Origin: JBIOUF01 sp044866695
Lineage (GTDB): Bacteria; Actinomycetota; Actinomycetes; Propionibacteriales; Nocardioidaceae
Assembly (NCBI GenBank): GCA_044866695.1
Contig: JBIOUF010000256.1
Span: 1 to 14,840, forward strand
Reading direction: 5' to 3'
Length of the DNA: 14,840 nt
The notes beneath the pieces are model-generated. The model had not been told where the DNA came from. It did no database searches and saw only the letters and a list, made by a program, of their open reading frames with translations. Position numbers and translations under genes: made by a program. Below, in pieces: positions 1 through 8,106 of the stretch; within the stretch, counting starts at the first letter, position 1; each line of letters starts with the position of its first letter.

Positions 1-308
1 GCGTCTCGAAACCAGCGGCCCCCCGGCACAGACCCAGCCACGTGCCCGGTGGTTTCGAGACGCTCGCAAGCTCGCTCCTCAACCACCGTCTGGCTCGCAA
101 GCTCGCTCCTCAACCACCGGGTGGGCCGCCAGCTCGCTCCTCAACCACCCTTCCCACCGCTGGTTGAGGAGCCGGAGCGAAAGCGGAGGCGTCTCGAAAC
201 CAGCGGCACCGCGGCACAGCCCCAGCCACGTGCCCGGTGGTTTCGAGACGCTCGCAAGCTCGCTCCTCAACCACCGGGTGGGCCGCCAGCTCGCTCCTCA
301 ACCACCCT
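1..308. repeat. Compound intergenic repeat block, GGTTGAGGAG/CTCCTCAACCACC family
   Basis: No gene is supported in the first 332 bases. The stretch is built from copies of an element about 40 bp long that begins GGTGGTTTCGAGACG and ends CTCGCTCCTCAACCACC, so its ends (GGTGGTT/AACCACC) are inverted repeats. Full copies lie at 48-87 and 236-275. Half copies end at 118, 149 and about 306. An opposite-orientation copy starts GGTTGAGGAG near 163 and runs to about 205. Bases 1-87 recur at 189-275 with a constant 188-bp offset, so the whole block has been duplicated. The second copy lacks one 31-bp half unit (88-118). The open reading frames that cross it are low-complexity artefacts. The element resembles dispersed palindromic repeats I associate with Nocardioides relatives. 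Its function is unknown. Confidence 0.85.
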
Positions 309-332
309 TGGTGGGCTCGCAAGCACCGGAAC

Positions 333-872
333 CTAGCCCCACCGCTCGGCCATCGCCGCCACCACGTCGAGGTTGCGGTTGGTGCCGGCGGCGAGCGCCT
401 TCTGGAACGCCCCGAACACCTTCGCGTCCTGCATCGTGCCGGTGACCCAGATGTGCGCCGCGCGCCCGATCGCCCAGGCTCGTTCGCCGGGCGGGTCGTA
501 GGCGGCCATCTTCTCGACGACGTCGGCCTGCACCGGGTCCTTGAAGAACACGACGTACCGACGGCTCCTCACCCCGTCGTCGACCGACGGGACGTCCAGG
601 GCCACAGCGTCCTGGTAGGTCCGGCGGAGCTCCGCCGGGGTGAGCAGGATGCAGGGCACCTCGAAGCCGGTCCGCTCCAGCAGCAGCCGCTCCAGCCGCT
701 CTTCCACCCGCTGCGGGGAGCGCATGCGCGTGGCCACCTTGACGTTTCCGGTCTGGATGTAGGTGTCCACGTCGGTGAACCCGTCCTCGGCGAGCCAGTC
801 GCGCAGGCTGGCCATCTGGACCTGCCGCTTGCCCACGTTGACGGCACGGAGCAGGGCGATGAACGTCGACAC
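333..872 (-). CDS. DUF1697 family protein
   Basis: This 179-residue protein of unknown biochemical function matches the DUF1697 family in full length. Visible hallmarks are the N-terminal STFIALLRAVNVGKRQVQM, then TDVDTYIQTGNVKVATR at about 34-50. The central part, PCILLTPAELRR, is followed by RRYVVFFKDP, and the protein ends with NRNLDVVAAMAERW. I see no signal peptide or membrane segment, so it is probably cytosolic. I chose the GTG start at 872 because the family's conserved YIALLRG(I/V)NVG strand begins right there. The frame stays open far upstream, but that part is only the shadow of the divergent gene. The intergenic gap to that gene is 36 bp, so the two promoters must overlap. The stop codon lies about 25 bp from a repeat block. 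The family call is firm; the role is unknown. Confidence 0.9.
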   Translation of the reverse strand: MSTFIALLRAVNVGKRQVQMASLRDWLAEDGFTDVDTYIQTGNVKVATRMRSPQRVEERLERLLLERTGFEVPCILLTPAELRRTYQDAVALDVPSVDDGVRSRRYVVFFKDPVQADVVEKMAAYDPPGERAWAIGRAAHIWVTGTMQDAKVFGAFQKALAAGTNRNLDVVAAMAERWG

Positions 873-908
873 GCGGCATATCCTGCCCGGTCTGGTAGGC
901 AGGGGTGC

Positions 909-1754
909 GTGAGCGAGCGCCGCGCGGTCCCCGAGGAGTACGTCGGGCTCGTCGACGACGCCGCGATCTTCCCGCCTGGCGAGCTCCCCGTGCCGGAGGC
1001 GGTGGCAGCGCATCACCGGTTCGCCGGGACCGAGCACGCCACGCTCGTCGGCCCGTTCGTCGTGGACGACCGGCGGCTCGCCGAGCTCACCCGAGCGGCG
1101 GATGAGGTGCCGCCCGTGGCTCTGGTCGTCACGGGTGGCGCCGGCGGGATCCAGCCCGCGGTCGGCCGCGTCGCCGCTGCGGACGTCGTGCTGGCACAGC
1201 TGGAGACCGCGCTGCGCGACCTCGACGACCTGCCCGGAGCGGCTCGCCGCGTCGCCGCGGCCACCCAGGCGGCCGGTGTCGCCGTCGACCAGACGCCCGT
1301 GTACGTCGAGGCGCCGTGGGCGGCCGGCGTCCCCTCGCACGGCTGGCTGGCGGCCCTCGACGTACTTGCCGAGGCCGGCCTGCGGCTCAAGCTGCGCACC
1401 GGCGGCGCCGCCGACGTCCCGGTGCCGTCGGCCGCCGACCTTGCCGACGCCGTGGACGCCGCCTTGGACCGGGGGCTGACGTTCAAGTGCAGCGGTGGGC
1501 TGCACCACGCGGTGCGGGCCGGTGCGCGCCACGGGTTCCTCAACGTCCTGCTCGCGGTGGCCGCGGCCTGGGACGGCGCGTCCCCGGCCGAGGCGGCCCG
1601 GCTGCTCGAGCGCGAGGACGAGGCCGCGGTGGCAGCCGACGTGCGGGCGGCGGGCAGCGGCCTGGCGTCGGCCCGGCGCTGGTTCGCCTCCTTCGGCAGC
1701 TGCAGCGTCGCCGAGCCCCTGGCCGACCTGCGGCGCCTGGAGCTGGTCGGCTGA
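909..1754 (+). CDS. Conserved hypothetical protein, function unknown (281 aa)
   Basis: I do not recognise a named family. Codon bias is strongly actinobacterial (GC-rich third positions throughout), so the frame is real. The 281-residue product has no signal peptide or membrane helix. It looks like an alternating beta/alpha protein: strands VALVVTGG, TPVYVEAPW, LRLKLRTGG and LTFKCSGGLHHAVR are separated by Ala-rich helices. The segment around K193-C194-S195-G196-G197 followed by H199-H200 resembles the late strand of aldolase-type TIM barrels (compare KASGG in DeoC). That is only a resemblance. Near the C-terminus, SFGSCSVAEPLADLRRL looks like a conserved tail. The GTG start at 909 follows a weak AGGGG (901-905), with TATCCT at 879-884 as a possible -10. 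It is divergent from the DUF1697 gene, with which it shares a 36-bp spacer. It ends 115 bp before the ABC operon. Confidence 0.8.
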   Translation: MSERRAVPEEYVGLVDDAAIFPPGELPVPEAVAAHHRFAGTEHATLVGPFVVDDRRLAELTRAADEVPPVALVVTGGAGGIQPAVGRVAAADVVLAQLETALRDLDDLPGAARRVAAATQAAGVAVDQTPVYVEAPWAAGVPSHGWLAALDVLAEAGLRLKLRTGGAADVPVPSAADLADAVDAALDRGLTFKCSGGLHHAVRAGARHGFLNVLLAVAAAWDGASPAEAARLLEREDEAAVAADVRAAGSGLASARRWFASFGSCSVAEPLADLRRLELVG

Positions 1755-1835
1755 GACCCTCCCCGGACCCCCGGACCGAGCGCCGGCGTCAGGTAACGGG
1801 TCTGCTACAACTCCGCCACGGCGCCCCGCCTTGCC

Positions 1836-1863
1836 TTGCCAGTCGGCTCGGCCGGGCTAGGGT
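1836..1863 (+). promoter_or_regulatory. Candidate promoter of the amino-acid ABC operon, leaderless start
   Basis: TTGCCA (1836-1841) and TAGGGT (1858-1863) are separated by 16 bp and fit a sigma-70-type promoter. The ATG at 1870 begins 6 bases after the -10, which places transcription start at or next to the start codon. No Shine-Dalgarno sequence is needed or evident. Leaderless mRNAs of this layout are common in actinobacteria. This is a motif-based inference. Confidence 0.5.
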
Positions 1864-1869
1864 GCGGGC

Positions 1870-2673
1870 ATGCGACGTACCCTGCGTGCCCTCGTCGGCG
1901 GCTTCGCGCTGGCCCTCGCCCTGACCGCCTGCGGCTCCGACGACAGCGGGGACGGCGGCGGTGGCGACGGCGGGTCGGCGTCGTCGGACCTCCAGCTGAT
2001 CAACGACGGGCAGCTGACGGTCTGCTCCGACATCCCGTACCCGCCCTTCGAGTTCCAGAAGGGCGGGGAGTACACCGGCTTCGACATGGACCTGATGACG
2101 AAGATCGCCGAGGGGCTCGACCTGGAGCTGAACGTCCAGGACTCGGCCTTCGAGGGCCTGCAGAGCGGTCTGTCGCTGAACTCGGGCCAGTGCGACGTGG
2201 TGGCCAGCGCCATGACGATCACCGACGCCCGCGCGAAGAACCTCGACTTCACCGACGGCTACTACGACTCCAAGCAGTCATTGCTGGTGCCGGTGGACTC
2301 CGACATCGCCTCGATCGACGACCTCAGCGGCAAGAAGGTCGGCGTCCAGCAGGGCACCACCGGCAAGACCTACACCGAGGAGAACGCCCCCGACGACGCC
2401 GAGATCGTCGCGTTCCCCAGCGACGGAGAGATGTTCCAGGCGATCCAGGCCGGACAGGTGGACGCGTTGCTGCAGGACCTGCCGGTCAACCTCGACCACA
2501 CCAAGGACGGCAAGTTCAAGATCGTCGAGAAGTACAGCACCGAAGAGCAGTACGGCTTCGCGGTGAAGAAGGGCAACACCGCGCTCAAGGACGCGATCAA
2601 CGAGCAGCTGCAGGCCCTGCGCGACAGTGGCGACTACGACACGATCTACGACCAGTACTTCTCGACGGAGTAG
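1870..2673 (+). CDS. Polar amino-acid ABC transporter substrate-binding lipoprotein
   Basis: This is the extracytoplasmic receptor of a polar amino-acid importer (family 3 solute-binding protein, GlnH-like), 267 residues. Residues 1-20 form a lipoprotein signal with lipobox LTAC and lipid-modified Cys21. A flexible Gly/Asp/Ser linker follows, so the protein should be tethered to the outer face of the membrane. The mature domain opens with LTVCSDIPYPPFEF, then GEYTGFDMDLM and the signature SAMTITDARAKNLDFTDGYY, whose Arg usually binds the ligand alpha-carboxylate. The second lobe begins GKKVGVQQGTTG and contains DALLQDLPVN, where the Asp usually contacts the amino group. Glutamine, glutamate or another polar amino acid is likely; the exact ligand cannot be read from sequence. 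It is the first gene of a three-gene operon with the permease (2709) and ATPase (3491). ATG 1870 is favoured because it starts a perfect lipoprotein signal. Confidence 0.95.
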   Translation: MRRTLRALVGGFALALALTACGSDDSGDGGGGDGGSASSDLQLINDGQLTVCSDIPYPPFEFQKGGEYTGFDMDLMTKIAEGLDLELNVQDSAFEGLQSGLSLNSGQCDVVASAMTITDARAKNLDFTDGYYDSKQSLLVPVDSDIASIDDLSGKKVGVQQGTTGKTYTEENAPDDAEIVAFPSDGEMFQAIQAGQVDALLQDLPVNLDHTKDGKFKIVEKYSTEEQYGFAVKKGNTALKDAINEQLQALRDSGDYDTIYDQYFSTE

Positions 2674-2708
2674 TAGCCTCCCGGCAGGATCCCCGCCGAG
2701 GAGGCCCC

Positions 2709-3494
2709 ATGAAGCGGACGACGAGACGCCGGCTCAACCGCGCGGTCCTGTACACCGTGCTCGTCGCCTTCGTCGTTTTCCTCGCCGTCGTCACGGACTG
2801 GCAAGCCGTCAAGACGAACTTCTTCAACACCGAGACGATGAAGGACCTCTTTCCCGACATCGTCACGATCGGCGTGAAGAACACCGTGGTGTACACGTTG
2901 GTCGCCTTCGTGGGAGGGCTGACCTTCGCCCTGGTGCTCGCCTTGATGAAGCTGTCGCCGGTGGCGCCGTACCGGTGGCTGGCGACCGGCTACATCGAGT
3001 TCTTCCGTGGTCTCCCTGCGCTCGTGGTCATCATCGGGTTCGGGTTCGCGGTGCCGATCGCGTTCAACTGGCGCCCACCGGGCGGCTCGGTCGGCGCGGG
3101 CGTCGTCGCCCTCATCGTCGTCTCGGCGGCGTACATGGCCGAGACGCTGCGCGCGGGCATCCAGGCGGTCCCCAAGGGGCAGGCGGAGGCGGCCCGCTCT
3201 CTCGGCATGTCGGCAGGACGGACGACGTACTCCATCGTGCTGCCACAGGCCTTCCGGATCGTGATCCCGCCGCTGACCAACGAGTTCGTCCTGTTGCTCA
3301 AGGACACGTCGCTGCTGTTCGTGATCGGCGTGGCATTGACGCAGCGCGAGCTCACGACCTACGCCCGCGACGGCCTCACCGAGTTCGCCAACTCAACGCC
3401 GCTGACCGTGGCGGCGATCCTGTACCTGATCATCACGCTCCCGCTGACCCGGCTGGTCGCATACATGGAGCGCCGCCAGCAGAGGGCCCGGTGA
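2709..3494 (+). CDS. Amino-acid ABC transporter permease
   Basis: This 261-residue integral membrane subunit belongs to the His/Glu/Gln/Arg/opine permease family. The first membrane helix is AVLYTVLVAFVVFLAVV (about 13-29). Further hydrophobic segments follow around TVVYTLVAFVGGLTFALVLAL, ALVVIIGFGFAVPIAF and VVALIVVSAAYMA, plus a C-terminal one around LTVAAILYLIITLPL. The cytoplasmic EAA loop that docks with the ATPase is clear at about 144-166 (AETLRAGIQAVPKGQ, then AEAARSLG). The ATG at 2709 is preceded by GAGGAGG (2698-2704), a strong ribosome-binding site with a short 4-base spacing. Only one permease gene is present, so the channel is presumably a homodimer. Its stop codon overlaps the GTG start of the ATPase gene (GTGA), which implies translational coupling. 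Confidence 0.95.
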   Translation: MKRTTRRRLNRAVLYTVLVAFVVFLAVVTDWQAVKTNFFNTETMKDLFPDIVTIGVKNTVVYTLVAFVGGLTFALVLALMKLSPVAPYRWLATGYIEFFRGLPALVVIIGFGFAVPIAFNWRPPGGSVGAGVVALIVVSAAYMAETLRAGIQAVPKGQAEAARSLGMSAGRTTYSIVLPQAFRIVIPPLTNEFVLLLKDTSLLFVIGVALTQRELTTYARDGLTEFANSTPLTVAAILYLIITLPLTRLVAYMERRQQRAR

Positions 3495-4270
3495 CCGGCA
3501 TGACCACGACCAACGGCACGACCGAGGGCGCTGGTACGACGGCCCGTGCTATCGAGGTCCGTGAGCTGCACAAGTACTTCGGCGACAACCAGGTGCTGAA
3601 GGGCATCGACTTCTTCGTCGACAACGGTCAGGTGGTCTGCGTGATCGGGCCCTCCGGGTCAGGCAAGTCGACTCTGCTGCGCTGCGTCAACCGGCTCGAG
3701 GAGCCCACCTCGGGGACGATCCTGGTCGAGGGCATCGACATCTGCGACCCCGAGACCGAGCTGGACCAGGTCCGGTCGCGGATCGGGATGGTGTTCCAGC
3801 AGTTCAACCTGTTCCCGCACCTGACGGTGCTGCGGAACCTGACCATCGCCCAGCAACGGGTCCGCAAGCGCGGCAAGGACGAGGCGGTCGCGATCGCCCG
3901 CAGGAACCTGGAGAAGGTCGGCCTGGCGAACCGCGAGGACGCCTACCCGGCACACCTGTCAGGTGGACAACAGCAGCGGGTCGCGATCGCCCGGGCGCTG
4001 TCGATGGACCCCGACATGATGCTGTTCGACGAGCCGACCAGCGCGCTGGACCCCGAGCTGGTCGGCGACGTGCTCGGGGTGATGAAGCAGCTGGCGTCGG
4101 AGGGCATGACGATGATGGTCGTGACCCACGAGATGGGCTTCGCCCGCGAGGTCGGCGACAAGCTGGTCTTCATGGACGGCGGGGTGATCGTCGAGGAGGG
4201 CGACCCGCGCGAGGTGCTGGGCAACCCCCAGCACGAACGCACCCGGTCGTTCCTGTCCAAGGTGCTCTGA
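3491..4270 (+). CDS. Amino-acid ABC transporter ATP-binding protein (GlnQ-like)
   Basis: This is the cytoplasmic ATPase that powers the importer, 259 residues. All ABC motifs are intact. Walker A is GPSGSGKS (53-60), and the Q-loop is in MVFQQFNLFPHLTV. The signature is LSGGQQQRVAIARAL, Walker B and the D-loop are MLFDEPTSALD, and the H-loop is VVTHEMGFARE. QFNLFPHLTVLRN and the short C-terminal tail are typical of polar amino-acid transporters. Two starts are possible. GTG 3491 overlaps the permease stop (GTGA) and has AGAGGG at 3481-3486 only 4 bases upstream. In-frame ATG 3500 would have 13 bases of spacing. I chose GTG 3491. Residues 1-19 are a variable Thr/Gly-rich lead before the conserved IEVRELHKYFG. 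The downstream neighbour is convergent, ending 20 bp away. Confidence 0.95.
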   Translation: MTGMTTTNGTTEGAGTTARAIEVRELHKYFGDNQVLKGIDFFVDNGQVVCVIGPSGSGKSTLLRCVNRLEEPTSGTILVEGIDICDPETELDQVRSRIGMVFQQFNLFPHLTVLRNLTIAQQRVRKRGKDEAVAIARRNLEKVGLANREDAYPAHLSGGQQQRVAIARALSMDPDMMLFDEPTSALDPELVGDVLGVMKQLASEGMTMMVVTHEMGFAREVGDKLVFMDGGVIVEEGDPREVLGNPQHERTRSFLSKVL

Positions 4271-4294
4271 GGGTACGACCCCGGAGTCGCTCAG
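4267..4294. terminator. Possible bidirectional hairpin between convergent genes
   Basis: CTGAG (4267-4271) pairs with CTCAG (4290-4294), and inside it CGAC (4276-4279) pairs with GTCG (4286-4289), with a 4-base bulge on one side. The stop codons of the ATPase and DUF3039 genes sit in the opposite arms. There is no T-run. Part of the pairing (TGA with TCA) is automatic for facing stop codons, so this is a weak candidate. Confidence 0.25.
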
Positions 4295-4542
4295 CCCTTG
4301 TCGTCGTCGCGGAGCTTCTCCCAGACCTCCTTGCACTCCGGGCAGACCGGGTACTTCTCCGGGTCGCGGCTGGGCACCCACACCTTGCCGCACAGGGCGA
4401 CGACGGGGGTGCCCATCACCATCGCCTCGGTGAGCTTGTCCTTCTCCACGTAGTGGGAGAGCCGCTCGTGGTCACCGTCGTCGGTGGTCTGGGTCCGGCG
4501 GTCCTCGACGGTCTGGGTGCCCGGGCTCAGCTGGGTGCTCAC
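4291..4542 (-). CDS. DUF3039 domain-containing protein, possible zinc-binding
   Basis: This small 83-residue actinobacterial protein belongs to the DUF3039 family. The conserved region is ERLSHYVEKDKLTEAMVMGTP (split here around residues 26-46), followed by VVALCGKVWVPSRDP and YPVCPECKEVWEKL. Cys51 together with the C67-P-E-C70 knuckle suggests a zinc site. A fourth ligand is not obvious; His30 is possible. It is probably cytosolic, and its molecular role is unknown. The start is GTG at 4542, with TAGACT lying 7 bases upstream as a -10, so the mRNA may be leaderless. It lies just downstream of yqgE in the same direction, but the -10 at the yqgE stop suggests it also has its own promoter. Confidence 0.9.
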   Translation of the reverse strand: MSTQLSPGTQTVEDRRTQTTDDGDHERLSHYVEKDKLTEAMVMGTPVVALCGKVWVPSRDPEKYPVCPECKEVWEKLRDDDKG

Positions 4543-4549
4543 CCGGCCA

Positions 4550-4555
4550 AGTCTA
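4550..4555 (-). promoter_or_regulatory. Candidate -10 element for the DUF3039 gene (leaderless)
   Basis: On the minus strand TAGACT lies at 4555-4550, 7 bases before the GTG start at 4542, so transcription would begin at the start codon. Its first three bases are also the TAG stop codon of the yqgE-like gene. No convincing -35 is visible. Confidence 0.4.
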
Positions 4556-5148
4556 GTTGAGCGCCGGGTCGGCCGGCATCGTGGCCACCCAGGCCAGCTC
4601 GCCCGGCTGGCGGCGCAGCACGTCGCGCCACAGGTCCCCCGACCGGGCGTGGAAGACGTCGCTGGGCAGCGAGTCGACGACGTACCAGGACCCCTCCTCG
4701 ATCTCGGCGGCGAGCTGGCCGACGCCCCACCCGGCGTACCCGGCGAACACCCTCAACCCCCGCAGCACGGGCGAGAGCAGCTCCACCGGGGTGTCCAGGT
4801 CGACGATGCCGATGCCGCCGAACACCTCGCGGAACCCGACCGGCTCGTCGGCTCCCGGCACCAGCTCCCCGACGGCGAGTGCCGAGTCCGTGCCGACCGG
4901 CCCACCTTGGAACAGCACCTGAGGCGGGCTGGCCACCGCGTCCCAGGCCGGCAGCACCGAGGAGACCGACACCGTCGAGGGCCGGTTGAGCACCGCGCCG
5001 AGGGTGCCGGTCTCGTCGTGGTCGAGGAGCAGGACGACGGTGCGCGCGAAGTTCGGGTCGAGCAGCAGCGGCGTGGCGACCAGCAGGCGTCCCGCCCGGG
5101 GCGCGCGCCGCGCGTCGGGGCCGGGCGTGGCGGCGGGGTCGGGGCCGG

Positions 5149-5152
<4 letters not shown>
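4553..5152 (-). CDS. YqgE/AlgH family protein
   Basis: This 199-residue cytosolic protein belongs to the YqgE/AlgH (UPF0301) family, whose members have been tied to transcriptional or stress phenotypes but lack a settled biochemical activity. Family landmarks appear in order. GRLLVATPLLLDPNFARTVV (about 21-40) comes first, then LLLDHDETGTLGAVLNRP and VLFQGGPVG. FAGYAGWGVGQLAAEIEEGS follows, and the protein ends WVATMPADPAL. The first 20 residues are a Pro/Ala/Arg-rich variable lead. The ATG at 5152 overlaps the TGA stop of the malic enzyme gene (ATGA), so its translation is likely coupled to that of the upstream gene. Length is normal for the family. Confidence 0.93.
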
Positions 5153-6534
<1,382 letters not shown>

Positions 6535-6657
6535 GGCCCCATGGTCTCAGAAGACCACCCTCCGTCGAGCTCCCCCGACGCCGGTCGAGCCGGTCGCCCC
6601 GTGAGCCGGCCCGTGCCGAGACCTCCGCGACCCGGGCGGAGAGCCAGCCCGCGGCCC

Positions 6658-6840
6658 GGTGGTTTCGAGACGGGCTCGCAAGCGGTTCCTGAGGAGGGCG
6701 ACGAAGGAGCCCGTCTCGAAGGGCGCCCTCCTCAACCACCGGTAGGTGGACCGACGGTGGTTGAGGAGCCGGAGCGCCAGCGGAGGCGTCCTCGACTCGG
6801 GCTGAGGAGCGAGCTTGCGAGCGTCACGAAGCCAACCACC
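6658..6840. repeat. Diverged intergenic repeat block with nested inverted repeats
   Basis: The gene-free stretch 6535-6855 contains this block; I see nothing further in 6535-6657. Two diverged elements lie head to head. The first runs from GGTGGTTTCGAGACG (6658) to CTCCTCAACCACC (ending 6740). The second runs from GGTGGTTGAGGAGCC (6756) to GCCAACCACC (ending 6840). In the first, TTCGAGACGGGCTC (6664-6677) has a perfect 14-bp inverted partner at 6707-6720. GAGGAGGGC (6691-6699) pairs with GCCCTCCTC (6725-6733), so the two helices interleave. The block separates the malic enzyme gene (starting at 6534 and running leftward) from the DUF3048 stop (6856). It belongs to the same family as the blocks at 1-308 and 14748-14840. 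Confidence 0.8.
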
Positions 6841-6855
6841 GGGGGGCTCGCAGGG

Positions 6856-7872
6856 TCAGTGCTGGACGGTGACGTCGCCACCCCTGAGCGGCACCAGCTC
6901 GATCCACACCTTGCCGGGCGGCAGGGTGAGCGCGTTCCCGCCGGCCTTCAGCGTGACCGGCGCGTCGTACCCGTCCTTGCTCCACGTCCCCCGGACCAGC
7001 CGTCCGCCATGGAACACCATCGCCGGGCCGGTGCCGGTCAGCTTGGTCTCGGGCACCGGGTTGCCGGCCGGGTCGAGGTAGCCGGCGTCCCCCACACGCA
7101 CCCGGAGCACCAGCACGGTGTCGGCCTGGAACTGGTCGCCCGCGTCGGCGTTGGTGTCGGTGTTGACGTAGTGGCCGCCGGAGAAGCCGAACTGGGTCGC
7201 ACTGCCCGCGGAGAACGACGCGACCAGGCCCGCGGCGGGCTGGCCCTTCGGGAAGTCGGCGGCGTCGCCGAACGGCAGGTAGGGCGGCGGTGGGTCCGCG
7301 GGGTCCAGCTTCTTCACCAGCTGCGGCAGCCGGTTCATCAGGTTGTACGGCGCGGAGCGACCGCTGTCGCGGTAGAAGCCCGGCCCGCCCTCGGTGTAGG
7401 TGGTGATGCCCGCGTCCTTCAGCCGCGCCTGGGTCTGCGGCGCCCCGCCGCTGGCCACCAGCACCGCCTCGGCCGGCTGCACGATGCCGATGTCGGTGGC
7501 CCGCATCGACCGGACCGGACCGACCACGTCGGGGACGGTCTCGTAGAAGAACACCGCCAGCCGGGTGATTCCTCCCTCGACCAGCTCCTCGGTGACCAGG
7601 TCCGCCCCACCGAGCCCGACCTGCGGCCGGCTGGAGGCGGAGTTGTCGATCTTCACCACCACCACCGGGTGCTTCGGCAGGCCGGCGGCGACGACGCGGC
7701 CGGTCAGCGGGGAGAGGACCGGCTCGTCGGGGGTCCCGCTGGGCGAGGCGTCCGGCTCGTCGGGCTCGTCGTCACCCCCGCAGCCGGCCAGCGCCAGCGC
7801 TGTCACCAGGAGCCCGGTGAGCAGCGCGGGGGCCCGGAGGGCACGCCGGGGGGCGGTCCGATGCGCAGCCAT
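6856..7872 (-). CDS. DUF3048 domain-containing lipoprotein (YerB-like)
   Basis: This 338-residue secreted lipoprotein has a signal sequence of residues 1-30 with basic residues at 5-13 and a hydrophobic core. It ends in lipobox LAGC with lipidated Cys31. An acidic Asp/Glu/Pro linker follows (GGDDEPDEPDASPSGTP). The DUF3048 domain starts at about residue 53 (LSPLTGRVV), then VVVVKIDNSASSRPQVGLGG, ADLVTEELVEGGITRLAVFF and DVVGPVRSMRATDI. The C-terminal part contains PAMVFHGGRLVRGTWSKDG and GKVWIELVP, the usual end of the family. The protein is anchored to the outer face of the cytoplasmic membrane. Its biochemical role is unknown. The ATG at 7872 is chosen because it yields a complete lipoprotein signal. 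The upstream region contains an unusual 22-bp tandem repeat array, and a core motif of that array is inverted right next to this start codon. Confidence 0.93.
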   Translation of the reverse strand: MAAHRTAPRRALRAPALLTGLLVTALALAGCGGDDEPDEPDASPSGTPDEPVLSPLTGRVVAAGLPKHPVVVVKIDNSASSRPQVGLGGADLVTEELVEGGITRLAVFFYETVPDVVGPVRSMRATDIGIVQPAEAVLVASGGAPQTQARLKDAGITTYTEGGPGFYRDSGRSAPYNLMNRLPQLVKKLDPADPPPPYLPFGDAADFPKGQPAAGLVASFSAGSATQFGFSGGHYVNTDTNADAGDQFQADTVLVLRVRVGDAGYLDPAGNPVPETKLTGTGPAMVFHGGRLVRGTWSKDGYDAPVTLKAGGNALTLPPGKVWIELVPLRGGDVTVQH

Positions 7873-7967
7873 GGGTGTCAGTGTGGCCCAGCGCCCTCAC
7901 GGCGCACGGCAGGACGCGCCGCCCGCCCCGAATGTGGACCAGGCCAATGGACTTATCGTCTTCGTCA

Positions 7968-8077
7968 CCAGGCCGGACGGCCCGACCCACCAACACTGAC
8001 GGTTCGACCCTCCAACACTGACGGCTCGGCACACCAACACTGACGGCTCGGCACACCAACATTGACGGCTCGACGCA
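7968..8077. repeat. Tandem array of 22-bp units (four good copies plus one degenerate)
   Basis: Units start at 7990, 8012, 8034 and 8056, each exactly 22 bp long, sharing the core CCAACACTGACGGCTCG. Units two and three are identical. Unit one differs in the second half (GGTTCGACCCT). Unit four has AACATTGACGGCTCGACG. A degenerate fifth unit fits at 7968-7989, where GACGGCCCGACCCA keeps the phase. The period is not a multiple of three and the reading frames across it are implausible, so it is not coding. It lies between the reductase stop (8107) and the DUF3048 start (7872), about 95-205 bp upstream of the latter. Two helical turns per unit would place identical sites on one face of the DNA, as in regulator-binding arrays. 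Confidence 0.9.
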
Positions 8078-8106
8078 CAAGAGGGGTGGGGTCAGGCCAG
8101 GTCAGA

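Noticed and set aside
237..908. N-terminal extension of the 281-residue protein back to 237
   Set aside because: The added part runs antisense through the DUF1697 gene and the repeat block and is low-complexity; GTG 909 is the sensible start.
1755..1869. Possible riboswitch or T-box upstream of the importer operon
   Set aside because: The 115 bp contain no recognisable aptamer, and the promoter candidate leaves no leader.
7925..7975. Direct repeat CCAGGCC (near 7929 and 7968) as an attachment site
   Set aside because: Only 7-8 bp, with no integrase gene and no tRNA nearby.
7968..8077. CRISPR array reading of the 22-bp units
   Set aside because: The units are directly adjacent with no unique spacers, and there are no cas genes in the window.
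7772..8080. Minus-strand 102-codon frame reading the 22-bp repeats as a peptide
   Set aside because: The repeat period is not a multiple of three, so the peptide does not repeat, and the frame overlaps the lipoprotein signal sequence.
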